Notes: generated by a model not told the origin, from the sequence alone. A stretch of DNA of 64,000 nucleotides from Zeugodacus cucurbitae (GCF_028554725.1 NC_071668.1:18331501-18395500), one strand, 5' to 3'. Shown: positions 23,190 through 34,370, counted from the stretch's first letter. Translations and numbers: made by a program.

Positions 23190-24300
23190 TGTTTATGTTT
23201 TAATAATATTGTTTATTTAATAAAGCATTCAATTATGATTTTAACATTTCACAATTTTAATTTTATGTACATATGTGTATTACAATCGTAGAAATGGACA
23301 GCGATTGTCTTCTGCTCTTCTGTCAAACAAATTATGTCAAATCATTGGCTACCTTGGCTACCTTCACTTCGACTTTAATATTTATTACTTCTATTTAATA
23401 ATAAATGTCTATATTTCTAATAATATCATTCGATCAATTGTTATGTGGTCTTCGAAATTGGCTAGCCTTTTGCCGTTGTGCATTCTCCAGTGGCTCTGAA
23501 ACTACGCTAGTTGAAGATTAACGAAAATTTTGCCGGATAAATGTTGCTTGAAATTTTTATAACAAATGCGAAAACTGTCCTTTTGATTCAAAGTGAGCTT
23601 TGTTGTTGGTGTTGCAACGGCCGAAAAAATAGTCCAATATACAATATTGAAGGAATACTTTCGAGTTGACAGATCTTGGCTGGATGTAAATCCGAGTTCA
23701 TTCCGATTACGTAGACTTCGGCTGTCTTCTTCATCATTTGCAGTATCTAAAAACAGCACATGTAGACATTTTGGTCCTTATGTATTCTAATGGTGGACCA
23801 ACAAAGTGATCCTATTTTTTAATTTAAAGAAATCTTATATTTTCGAGGGCTTCCCTGTTATATCTTTACTTTTCTATGAGACAAAAAAAATATCAGTATT
23901 ATAGTATAACGAACAAGTTCTTGAATTAGAACTTCCATTTTTTTTTCTACCGAACAAAAAAGTTCCATATTTGCAAGGCCTGCAAAGTAATCTTCACTGA
24001 CCTATCTTTCAACATTCAGTTTTTCTCCTTAGTCATAAGTCTTTATGTTTTTGTTTAACCAAGCTTTTTTATAGTGGTAATATTGGTCTACAAAGTAGGA
24101 ATGATTTTTGTAAAAATAATAAATCATCGTATCCATTATTGCTTTGTTGAGTCTTTGATTTCTGGTGATAACTTTTCAAACGAAAAAAATCTTATGAGCT
24201 ATCATACTAGTCAAGGCTTCCATTCCGAACTCTCTCAGATCTAAGAACTACGTAAAAAGCAACAGTGTTGAATAGTGAACACAGTTCTTTTTTTTCATAA
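23190..24300. other. Non-coding DNA between leader copy 2 and the secreted-protein gene
   Basis: A minus-strand frame at 23502-23759 (85 codons, starting MLFLDTANDEEDSRSLRNRN) has protein-like composition but no recognised domain. The rest is AT-rich. Nothing else seen. Confidence 0.3.
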
Positions 24301-24325
24301 AATAAAAATCGAAAACTCCAGTAAA

Positions 24326-24349
24326 TTTATTAAATATTATTTATTTATT
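24326..24349 (-). terminator. Polyadenylation signal cluster of the YHYGPP gene
   Basis: Three AATAAA hexamers on the minus strand (tttatt on the plus strand at 24326, 24340 and 24344) lie about 310-330 bases past the stop codon at 24655-24657. The position fits a 3' untranslated region of about 300 nt. Which one is used cannot be told. Confidence 0.45.
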
Positions 24350-24654
24350 TTAATATAGGCAAGTATGTATATATATACAACCGTGTGTACATAAGCTTCG
24401 TAGGTCAACTAATTAAAATTTTATATATTTATGCAAAAATACATATATACAGTTGCTTCACCATGCTTATTCCTCTCAATAACTTACATCTAAAGTTGGC
24501 AGCAATATTTTACAAGAGAACAAAAGTGGTGAATAAACAAAAATTATAAGAAAATAAATTTAAAATTTCTTAAAAAACAAGCGAGTGAGTGACAGTAAGC
24601 AATTGTGTACTTAAGGCAACACGTCCCAATAGTAGTCATCATTTATCACTCTGC

Positions 24655-25677
24655 TCACTTGAATAGAAAACGGTTGTTTGTAAACTCCAGTGGTCCATGA
24701 CCGAAATGTAGTGGATCGGATTGTGACTCAGAGCGTGTACGCGCGTCTCTCAAATCAGCCAAATGCTGCTGGCCAGTGACGAAGTTTAGCGAGCCCGAAC
24801 CCAAAGTCACACTGCCATCGGGGAGACGTACAAAACCGATGCCGCCCGAACCCAAAGCGATTGTGTCGCCACGTGAGGTGGCACCTCTGAATTCGAGTCG
24901 CTGCTGCTCACGTAAAATCGCATCTGCGGTGGAATCCAATTGCATAGCCGATGGTAGTGGTGCAATAGCGCCTGTGCCAGAAGCGCCCACAAGTGCGCGA
25001 TAATTATTCACGAAAGATTGTGAGAGGAATGGCTTGGTGTCCTGTGAGATATCGTTGTCAACATATTCCACTACGGCGTATTGCTTCAGCTGACGTCCAT
25101 TGACCACGTAGAAATTACCGTCGGGACCGAGATCGTTGCCAAATTTATAAATCGGTTGTTGACCGAATGGCACACGCACAGGTTGTGGCTGAAGGGGACC
25201 AGTGGGAGGGAAACGTCCGGGCGCTGATGGTGCGGAAGGCGCTGATCCGGTAGGAGGACCATAATGATAGCCACCTCCTTGTTGTGGTTGTGCTGGTTGG
25301 CGATCACCAAAATTGCCAGCGAACCCATTGTAAGGGCCGGACGGACGCAGTTGTTGTGGTGGCGCTGGACGTGGTGCTCCAGATGATGCGGGGTGCACTT
25401 GAAGAAGTGTTTGCGTTTGTGTGCGTGCTGGTGGTGCAGGCAAGAAATTCTGTACACGTGGACGTCCGGTGGGCAATGCTGGTAGAGTTGGTACCGGTGG
25501 CAGTGGCGCTATAGTTGGAATTGGTGCAAAGAAATGGCCTGAATTACTGTTCGGCGGAGGACGTGCCGGTGCTGATGGTGGCCCATAATGATAACCTTCA
25601 GCATTCACGTGCCTGAGGACCAGTAATAAGGCAGAAACAGCGACTAGGCGTCGTACTGGTGTTGGTGTAAACGTCAT
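24655..25677 (-). CDS. Secreted proline-rich protein with YHYGPP motifs, probable cuticular or extracellular-matrix protein
   Basis: A complete 340-residue frame. Residues 1-26 form a signal peptide (hydrophobic core LVAVSALLLVL, likely cut after HVNA). YHYGPP motifs stand at 29-34 and 137-142. Residues 32-175 are Pro/Gln/Ala-rich and probably disordered. The C-terminal half (176-340) is better ordered in composition and carries paired Gly/Ser motifs, IALGSGGIGFVRLPDGSV then TLGSGSLNFV. There is no cysteine, as in many insect cuticle proteins. YxYGPP-type repeats are known from Drosophila cuticle-like secreted proteins, so a structural role in cuticle or an egg/duct lining is inferred; the exact family is not recognised. 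The gene appears to be a single exon: a TATA box and initiator lie at a suitable distance before the ATG. However, the bases just before the ATG (cttttctccacag) also make a good 3' splice site, so a short upstream exon cannot be excluded. This is the only complete gene in the window. Confidence 0.92.
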   Translation of the reverse strand: MTFTPTPVRRLVAVSALLLVLRHVNAEGYHYGPPSAPARPPPNSNSGHFFAPIPTIAPLPPVPTLPALPTGRPRVQNFLPAPPARTQTQTLLQVHPASSGAPRPAPPQQLRPSGPYNGFAGNFGDRQPAQPQQGGGYHYGPPTGSAPSAPSAPGRFPPTGPLQPQPVRVPFGQQPIYKFGNDLGPDGNFYVVNGRQLKQYAVVEYVDNDISQDTKPFLSQSFVNNYRALVGASGTGAIAPLPSAMQLDSTADAILREQQRLEFRGATSRGDTIALGSGGIGFVRLPDGSVTLGSGSLNFVTGQQHLADLRDARTRSESQSDPLHFGHGPLEFTNNRFLFK

Positions 25678-25708
25678 CTGTGGAGAAAAGAAGGGAGAAG
25701 ATTGTAGT

Positions 25709-25741
25709 TAGATATGAGCCAAGATCGATTGGGTTTATATA
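25709..25741 (-). promoter_or_regulatory. TATA box and initiator of the YHYGPP gene
   Basis: On the minus strand TATATAAA (25741-25734) is followed 26 bases later by an initiator-like TCATAT with its A at 25715. This gives a leader of about 38 nt before the ATG at 25677. Spacing and motifs fit a focused fly promoter typical of strongly and stage-specifically expressed cuticle-type genes. Confidence 0.6.
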
Positions 25742-25759
25742 CTAAATAATATATGTATA

Positions 25760-26880
25760 TTTAATAACAATGCAGTCGGGTGCGTAACTGTCATTGTCAC
25801 AAAAGAGATATAAAACAAATCCTTGTACATTAGATTCAAGCATCAAAGGTCTTAGAAAATCGGCAACTCCAGGCAGGATTAGGGCGAAAAAGCCAAAAGT
25901 GTGTGTACAAGGTCAATTTCAAGGCCTAGTCTTATTTGCCTCGATGGAACACGAGAAGTTATCGGTCTTCCTGCCGTTATCTATTCCTACAGATTTGGGA
26001 GTTTATTAGGAGTCTAGCCCGTTAGGATTTGTGGATTCAATCAAGGTCGAGGCAAAACAAGTATATATCTTTCAAGAAGCGCAGATCTCCTTAAAGATTA
26101 AACTATATTTTTGGCAAGATAAAGTTCGGAGGCAGTTAAACCTTGCAGAAAACCTCTCTCAAATAGATGGAGAGGCTCAGCCAAGCCCTAAGAAAAAGCT
26201 TAAGCGAAAGGAAATTAAGTTATATAAATAGTCACCAAAGCAATCAAAAAAACATTTGATAATTACTCAAATACCGTGCAAGAAATCCATTCCACTTAAG
26301 GAAAAGCAAACTACATTCCACATTGGAGCACAAAACTGCCCTATGTTGGCGCTGTTAAGGCAAAACCAGTTTTTCTGTCAATTTAATTAAAAAACAGAGA
26401 CTAATTCCATACATTTTTAAATGCCAAGAAAATACGTGCAAGAATATCTACTAGACGCGGCGTGTAAATAGATAAATGCCTCGTTAAATAGCTCTGTAGC
26501 TCTATAATAGATCAAGACATTTTGTTCTAATCACGTGTTGTCGGCTTGTTGTTGTTGCCATAATGTTGAGTTTTGTCATTGTCAATGCGCTTTTTCAATG
26601 ACATAAATTAATTACATGAATTATCTGTTGACAATCGGCAAACAAAATGTTGTAGTTGATTGCATGGCATTTCTTAAGTGCTTTAATCGGAGCAAGTAAA
26701 CATAATAAATATGGATTTTTCTTTAATAATCAATATTTTTGCGTGATTAAATTAATAAATGCGAATTGAATAATTTGATTTTTCTAGTGTTGCGCTCGTT
26801 TTGAGTGCTCACGATTTCAAAAATCTTATTTTGCAGCTGCTGCAATGCTGGATTTATTAAATAATTGCAGTTTGAAGCTG
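25760..26880. other. Upstream region of the YHYGPP gene, no gene seen
   Basis: Frames at 25794-26009 and 26031-26231 (plus) have no known domain. The segment would hold the upstream control region of the minus-strand gene, but I cannot assign sites. Confidence 0.3.
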
Positions 26881-27785
26881 TGAAAATTTTCAAAACTGGT
26901 TTCGCGATCCCGAAATTTAAATCAAAATACACCCAATGCAACTTTTTAAATTTTCTTATTAAATTTTCGGGATCCCGAAATGCATGAATTTTAAATTTTC
27001 AAATCCTATTCAAATCAGAATTTTATTCAAAATACTTTTAAATCAGGAATCGAATGCCTTGTGTGTGGGCACAGCGATTTTTTAATTTACTTGATACTTT
27101 TTCAGGATCCCGAAATCTATTTCTAAATTACTCGAATTCATCATTCTTACAGCCGGTTTCACGAAAGTTTTTAATTGAAAATTAAGTTCCATTTAATTTT
27201 AATTTTAATTTTTATTTAACTTTGCACTTAAATTTCTTGCGTTTCACCATTATTGACATTTGGCATCAAAAAAATTAAAAGGCAGGGATGTTAGTAAGAA
27301 TAACAGCTGATTTATGTAAACAAATAAATTGTATTTCTTTGTCAAAATGGTAAACAAATGGGAATTCAGCTGATAGAAAAGCGTAACCATGGTTACATAT
27401 GACAGTATTTAAATAATATTTAAATGGCAAAGCGTGACCATTTAAATAAAAATTAAGTCAAATGGTGGAACTGAAATTAATTATTTTTCACTTAAATTTG
27501 TTTCGTGAAACCGGCTGTTAGAATTACAAAAGGTATAGAGGGGAATTTACATAAAAGCTACTTTTTTAAGCTTCGGAACAGTTTTTACTGAAAATTAATA
27601 TTTTTGCATCTTCGTTGGTTTTGGTTTCGGGACCCGAAATTTCATTCATACTAATTCACTGTTACTTCAGGAATACAAATTTCTTAAAAAAAATTTCAAT
27701 TTACTCAATACATTTTCGGGATCCCGAATCTATTTCTAAGTTTCTCTAAGATCATTAGTAGAATTATAGAAGTTATATAGTTTAG
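26880..27785. repeat. Degenerate repeat marked by the palindrome TTCGGGATCCCGAA
   Basis: The 14-bp palindrome is perfect at 26966-26979 and 27715-27728 and nearly perfect at 26901-26914, 27101-27114 and 27626-27638. Flanks also match: ggatcccgaaatctatttct at 27105 and gggatcccgaatctatttct at 27718. The MITE at 27150-27517 interrupts one unit. Confidence 0.65.
27150..27517. mobile_element. 368-bp MITE with TTA target duplication (PIF/Harbinger-like)
   Basis: Perfect 17-bp inverted ends CAGCCGGTTTCACGAAA (27150-27166 and inverse at 27501-27517). TTA is duplicated on both sides (27147-27149 and 27518-27520). The element has no coding capacity. A 3-bp T-W-A target points to PIF/Harbinger or ISL2EU-type elements; that assignment is inferred. 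The paralogous unoccupied sequence at about 27725-27785 (atcattagtagaattataga) matches the joined flanks. Confidence 0.8.
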
Positions 27786-27980
27786 GGCTCCTTTTGTTAT
27801 TAAAAAAAAAAACATTTCTAAGGTCTTTCTTTAGGTTAAAATGTGTTCTTCTGTTTAGAAAACATTTATGCTCTGATATCTGAGTGAAAAAACCTTCTTG
27901 AAACCTAAAATATTTGAACCAATTTATTTTATAAGGTAGTTGAGAACTTCATTCCAGTTAGAATGATGAATGCAATTTTA

Positions 27981-28160
27981 GGCTCAACCCACACCGAATT
28001 AGTCAAAAACGTCTTTGACTAATAAGACAGTAAAATAATAAAAAACGAAAATGCGTTTTTGTCTCGTCTTGTTCGGTGTGGGTTGTCACATATGAAGCTA
28101 TGGGATGTTTTCTTATCAGACAAGAAAAGACGTTTTGTCTAATCCGGTGTGGTTTGATCC
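27981..28160. mobile_element. 180-bp foldback MITE with TTA target duplication
   Basis: The left arm (27981 on) reads GGCTCAACCCACACCGAATT, and the inverse of the right arm reads GGATCAAACCACACCGGATT; pairing continues for more than 40 bases with mismatches. TTA lies at 27978-27980 and 28161-28163. A third partial arm (TTCGGTGTGGGTTG, 28072-28085) lies in the middle, so the DNA can fold in two ways. No coding capacity. Confidence 0.75.
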
Positions 28161-28163
28161 TTA

Positions 28164-31100
28164 AGCATACGATTTTTCAATGACTCATTTAAATTTTTTT
28201 AAACACAATACAAATGTATCTACATCTATAAACTTTAAAATATATTTATACACCCAACATTGAAAAGACAACCAATTAGTGTTGCCATTATGTACAAAAT
28301 TACACACTCTGCGAAGGCTATAATTCTAAACAAAATGCTTCGTTTTGTATGCTGGCTATATTTGGTAGCTGATTTGTCACCTTTCAGTAGCGCTTTTTTG
28401 CCACTTTTAGCTGCCACAAAGCAAAACGACCGACAAATGTATAAAATTCGACAAAAAAAAAGAAACCAACTCCACCATTTGGCGAAACGATTGCTTGTCC
28501 GCCTTGACAGCCAACTCGACAATGTGCTGAGTGCTACAACAGCTGACGACTCGTTTACGATTTGTCTTTGTCGTTAATTTGCCATAATTATGGCGGGTGA
28601 TTGTGGTGCATTATTTTTGCTGGCGTCAACGCCTTATATCACTTGTGTGCCAGGCGTTGCCAGCTTATCCCATAGATAATGGACTACAACAACGGTGTGC
28701 CGAGACAATCGTTGAGCTTGTGATAAATGAACACGCTATAAAATAACGCTATTAGAGCTGTGAAACTGTGGAGCAGCCACTGTGAAATTGCAGCCCATTA
28801 ACGGTAATCCATAGCAGTACACGCTGATATGTAAATATACCGTAGCCATGTGCACATATTAAACTCAATTAAGACTTTGATTGAATAAGCAGGCAGACAT
28901 CAATCTTGTGGTCTGTAATTTATAGGTTTTATTGGACATAGACCCCCACATAGTTGTTGTATCAGTTAATTTTTTGGTGATAATTATTATTATTATCTCA
29001 AGTACCAACCCTGAATTGACTTCAATTAGAGTTTGATATAATTATTAATTCAATTTAGTTAATATTAGAGAGTAACTGTAGACGAATAACTTGGAACATT
29101 TAGAGAACCATCAATTTAGCAGTAGGTAAAGATATCTGAAGTTCCTGCGGTTGCGGTTTCGACTATATATTCCCTTACTTTGACTTCACAAAAGAACTGT
29201 TGGCGATAACCCTTATCGTTATTGTTGTTTTAGTGGCAGAAAATTTTCTTCAAATAATTTTAAGAAAGCTACCGAGGTCACAGTTCTTAGACAGTTAAGA
29301 ATCCTGGTCCATACATGTAGGTCCGACAGTCGTGGGAACAGGGCGATAACGGCTTCGGTTGAGCTATTATAGGAATTTAATTAACCAGTTTTTTAATTGA
29401 GACAATAAGTGAGCTCAATTAGCAAAATGAATTAGAACCTTAATTAGATAATTACATTTATTCGAGGTTTTGTCTGCCTCGAAGTAATATAAAAATAATA
29501 CTTTTATTTACTTTCAATATCAAATTCTAAGTAAATTGGAGAATATTTTAGTACATATGACTCAATTAGAAAACTTAATTATCTTAATTAATTTACAGAT
29601 TTGAAAGGTTTTTTCATAATATTTTGAAACTGTGACTACCATATAAATTAGATATCATGGATCGAGGCCTAATGTAGCCAATTTATGTTAATTTTACTGA
29701 ATATTATGAATATTATATATGAAAATTATAAGATAAAGATTGTGTATTATAAATCAGAATATTCTTCAGACAAATCGACTGTATACTATTTTTAAATTTG
29801 AGTCACTGGCTCAGTGCTATAAGAATTCGCTTTAATAATGATTTCCTAGCTCCATTTAAGGTTCATTTGAAACTATACATCAAAATTCAATTTCATATCA
29901 TCATTCAAAATTTATCTGACATATCGAACTACCCTCGTTCAAACAATCACACTTCTAATCACCCGCCATTCACAATTTGTTTACATTTCTTAAGCGAAAT
30001 TGTATCTGTTTGCATATTATTTGTATTATTTGCACCTTCGCACTGCTTATTACGGTGCATTAACGGATTATGCTAAGCGTGCTGGCGCAAATTATGTGTG
30101 TGTTTAATGTCCAAGCCACCACAAGCGCACCGCGGTTTGTGGCAAAGTGCCTGCCGTGTGTTGGCCTTATATAAAATTTGCATTGCTCCACGAGAACAGC
30201 ACCACGCTGAATGCTATCTATGTCCAGTTACAGTGCATAAATTCTGTGTTGAGTTTTTCTAGTTTAATGGTAGGCGGACCACTTTGTCGTGCGCCACTGC
30301 AATTTTCTTTTTTTCTTTTGGTTTTGCTCTTATTGTTGTTATTATTTCTAATCATGACTATTGGCAGGTGGTTGGCAATGAATAGAAAATCGTTGACGGT
30401 GTTTTTTATGAATATTTAAAATAATTTAATAATAGCGACAGTTTCTAATGTGTTGTCGTTAAACTGCGCTCTAATTGACTATTGATGTTGTGCGCGGTTA
30501 GCTGTGGAGTTGGGTATAAAGGTGGGATATATGCATATAATAGTATGGTATTGAAATAATAACCAGTGTCAACTTTCTTATATTTAGTTTATACACATTT
30601 GTTTAATGAAGTAAGCGCATTAATTAGTAGTAGTTATTGAAGTTATGCTAAATATGTAGCAACTATTTCATTTTAATTGGTTTTAGAAAACACGCTTTAA
30701 AAATAAATCATTCCTAAGCTTGACTGCTTTCATATGTTTATTTATTTTTCAACTAATTAGAATTACTAAAAGTACCACCATAAATTTTCGCGGTGACTAT
30801 CTGACTATGAAGTATTATAAGCAGCTCTTTCAATAAGTTTAATACCACTCTGATACTATAAATCTTGACACTTCTGATGATTGAATTCAATACAATTTCA
30901 TATAAATACTTTTAGAACTTTTTAATTTGGCAATCATACTGAAGCTAATTGTAATTAGTGGTTAGGTGGATTTCAGAGGCTAAAAACAAGGGTATTTTTT
31001 AATTTTTTTAATATATACAATTATATATTTAATTTAAACAATTCAGCGTATCAAATATACATGTATAAACAGTGTTTTGTGAAATCTTTACTTAAAAATT

Positions 31101-31663
31101 CCAAAAACTCAACCGCTGGCAGCTCCTCTGCCATGGCGTGTCCAAAAAAAGGTCTTGCAGTAGACATCATAACTCATCATTGTTTCATCTAAAAACAATA
31201 AACCAAAAATTTTTCCATATTAAATGGATAAATCTAGTTATTAAATGAAGGAAAAAAGAAAATATTGAATTTTAAATTTTTGACATAATTTTAACCAAAA
31301 AACTCACTTTTTTGGTCAAATTTTCGGCATATATTGGTTCGAAAAAAATAGTTATAATAAAATTATAAAAAAATTCTTTGTTCATTAACTAGATAATGTT
31401 ATTTTAAAGAAGTGTGCCACATTTGAACAAAATTGCTCCATAACCTTTTGAGTTGTAGTGTCCACCGACTTGAAAAATTATGTGAATAAATGCGTTTAAA
31501 ATTTTACATTCCTAGCGAAGGGGCCTGATGGGCGGAACTTCCAAAGGGTATATCTCTTATCATATTACTGGGATTGATTTGCTACTTCTTTGAAAATATT
31601 TTAAACATATTGCACTATTTAAAAAGACAAAAAAAAAACCAAATTTTGAAATTTTTTCTTAAA
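28164..31663. other. Gene-less block, two less AT-rich stretches
   Basis: The stretches at 28240-28820 and 29935-30420 are less AT-rich. The second contains ACCACAAGCGCACCGCGG followed by TTTGTGG, which could be paired Runt-type sites, and TATATAAA at about 30167. These may be regulatory DNA but this is weak. The remainder is AT-rich with no supported frame. Confidence 0.3.
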
Positions 31664-33405
31664 TCTATACTAATATTATAAAGCTGGAGAGTTTGTTTGT
31701 TTGTTTGAACGCGCTAATCTCCGAAACTACTGGTTCTAATTGAATAATTCTTTTTGTGTTGTATGGTCCATTTATCGAAGAAGGCTATAGGCTATATAGC
31801 ATCACGCTGCAATAGGAGCGAAAAAACAGTGGTAAATGTGTAAAAAACGGGGGAAATTTTTTATCTTTGAGGGCTTCCGTTCCTTGCGCTGCGAAAGCGG
31901 TTCAAGATACACAATAGTTATGTATGAAAGAATTATTTCTCATTTAATGATCTAAAAAAAGTCCGTGAGTACCGTTTTTGTGATAACTAATAATTTCTAA
32001 AATTTCAATAAATTTTTTTTTTTTTAATTTATTTTTCTAATCTATTTATCCAAAAAAATTGGAAAACTCGGGAAAGTGGTAACAGAGAATTCAGAATTGC
32101 AAATGGACGATGACATCTATAATGAAACATTGGTGTGATTGAAGATTTGTGTTTGCTTATGAGTGGCAAACTTTTGACTGAAATTCATATGCCAGCGCCA
32201 AAAAAGTGCCTATGATGAATTGATGAAGACTGTCAATGATGGAAACAGTGGACTATTTGATGCGCTCGGCGGAACTGGCAAAAATACGATCTCAAAATGG
32301 AATTGTGTTGGCTCTCGCATCTACTGGAATTGCTGCAACGCTATTAGAAGTTGGAAAAAAGGCACATTCGGTACTGGAGCTTCCGTCAAACATGCAAATC
32401 AATGAAAAACCTGTTTGTCATTTCGAAGCAATCAGTTATGAAAGATCTGTGGAATAATGACTGTCGCTTTGGTGGCGTAGTGCTCCTGTTATCAGGCGAA
32501 TTTTGACAAACACTTCCTGTTATTTCGAAATCAACAGTGGCGGACGAATTGAACGCATCTCTCAAGTCATCGTATTTGTGGCGACTCGTGAAAACCATAC
32601 GATTGACCATGAATATACGAATGTTCCTGCAACAAGATAGCACCGCAGAAGATATTCAAGGAATCGGAAATGGGCAAATTCCGGGTGATACTTCTAATGA
32701 TTTGATATCAATCCGAACATTTGCCAAAATTATCGTAACTACTATTGGTTGAGTGCACGCGCAATTTTAGCTGCCAAAAATACCGATGTCGATGACTGAA
32801 ATTATACATTTCAATGACGACTTAAATTATACAAGTCAAATTCCGGGAGATTTGTGTTCGTACAAATCGATCGAAAATGAAGTGTTGAAAATGAATACGA
32901 AGCCGTGAATTATTCAGTGGAATTTCTAAATTCTCTGAATTTGCCTGACAAGTCACCGCATCCTTTGCGTCTCAAAGTTGGATTTGTCATTATAATGCGC
33001 CGAAACCGTGTAATTGAATCCGACTGATTGTGACGCAGCTATCGAATAATGTAATAGTTGGAAGAATTTTGAAAAGGACAACGAATTTGATTCCACGAAT
33101 TCCTTTGAACTCCAACGATTTGCCATTTCAGTTCAAACATATTCAGTTTCCAGTGAGAGCATTTATAAATCTGGAAATGTAATGTTTTGCACATGGCCTG
33201 TTATACGTGGAGTTGGAAAACCATTTCACATTTACGCACCGGTAGAAAAAAAAAACCAAAAAGTTGTTTATCAAGCTGCATTACATTGAAAAAATGTAGA
33301 AAAATCGCAAATAAATAAATGCTTTTCAATACAATATCAATTCAACTTAATATTCTTTTAAAAACAAATAATTTCACGCAGGGCAACGACTGTGGGATCA
33401 GCTAG
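31664..33405 (+). mobile_element. Helitron, end to end but degenerate (1742 bp)
   Basis: The 5' end TCTATACTAATATTATAAAG at 31664 is the characteristic insect Helitron start (TC). The 3' end is CAGCTAG (CTAG at 33402-33405), preceded by a short stem-loop with arms CGCAG and CTGTG around 33378-33393. It sits between an A (31663) and a T (33406), as Helitrons do. The interior carries a decayed helicase and no recognisable Rep/HUH domain, so it is non-autonomous. Confidence 0.88.
32200..33290 (+). pseudogene. Helitron Pif1-like helicase, decayed
   Basis: Across three plus-strand frames the remains read in the order expected for a Helitron helicase: a Walker A trace (LFDALGGTGK, about 32257), LALASTGIAATLL (about 32312), a middle part with LSGEFWQTLP-like residues broken by stops (about 32490), NVIVGRILKR then LIPRIPLNSNDLPFQF (about 33045-33135), and a tail like FHIYAP plus VVYQAALH (about 33225-33285). 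Several frameshifts and stops, and a loss just after the Walker motif, rule out function. It belongs to the 31664-33405 Helitron. Confidence 0.85.
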
Positions 33406-33739
33406 TCGATTATATTTTGTAATAAAATCAATATAGAGCCAATAGACAATTTAATATAAGTGAGAAATGTGCCAAAATGAACGAATATATGTCTCAAAAC
33501 CTATTAATGTGGTTGGTGTTATCACCAATTGATCTCGAGAGCTCAGAATTTGTCCTAGAAATAAAAAAATGTTAAAGTCTTTCACATAAAAATTACTATA
33601 TGAATAAAAAGTCTAATTTTAGACTCTATTAAATGGTTATTACTTTTAAACTTTCTTCGTGAGGTTCTTGACTAACATTAAGTAAGTTCATGTCTTGCCT
33701 AAAATCGACTTTACAGGTATCGCTTACATATTACAAGGA

Positions 33740-34370
33740 TTTTTAATCGTTAATCACTTTTATAACGGTTATAATAGTGATAATAGCGCAGCGATATTAG
33801 CCTTAAGATCGATGACTGCGCGCTCCAGGCTGGTGAAGCATTGCGAGTCCTCTCTATCAGTTGAATCGGATCACTTCGCAATCATACTAGTTAGGGAACT
33901 CACTGGACCGTCACTAGCACCAAGATCTTTCTGGACCAACGTAAATCGCATGAGGTCAAGGGAACTCCTCGCCCTCAACAAGGTCAATCTTTCCCCAGTC
34001 ATAGGAGTTCTAACTGGCCATTATCTCATCGGGATTCATGCGGTTAAACTACAAATTTTATCGGATGTTTGCTGCAGAAGCTGCTTGGAAGAGGGTGAGG
34101 TAGAATATTTCCAACATTTCATTTGGAATGCCCCGCCTTAGCGAGATCTAGGCAAAAAATCCTGGGATCACACTTTCTTGGACACCCCCTCGAGTTAGCG
34201 GATATAGCAGTAAAAAACCTCTGCAAATTTGTGATAGTTTCTAAGCGGCTTTGTCGATTCTTTAATTTAAGGAAGGGTGTTGAATTTTATGGCATTACCA
34301 AGAACTGTTCTTAATGGTCAAAGTGTATTTCCTTTTTAAGGGAACAGCCTTCGTACCTATCCTAACCTAA
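33740..34370 (+). pseudogene. 3' end of a non-LTR retrotransposon (LOA/R1-like), internally deleted
   Basis: The plus-strand frame reads NSAAILALRSMTARSRLV, the middle of RNase H, but the expected WVPGH block is missing. It then continues into the post-RNase H region: GVLTGHYLIGIHA, the C-x2-C motif CCRSCLEE, and in a shifted frame CPALARSRQKILG. The sequence ends at about 34370 in tcctaacctaact, a 3' tail style seen in LOA-type elements of flies. The family matches the minus-strand remnants at 21296-21830. Confidence 0.8.

Noticed and set aside
18106..23190. The two leader copies as LTRs of one retrotransposon
   Set aside because: They lack TG...CA ends, a primer-binding site and polypurine tract, and nothing between them resembles gag or pol; the splice donor at the end of each copy fits an exon better. 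Not fully excluded.
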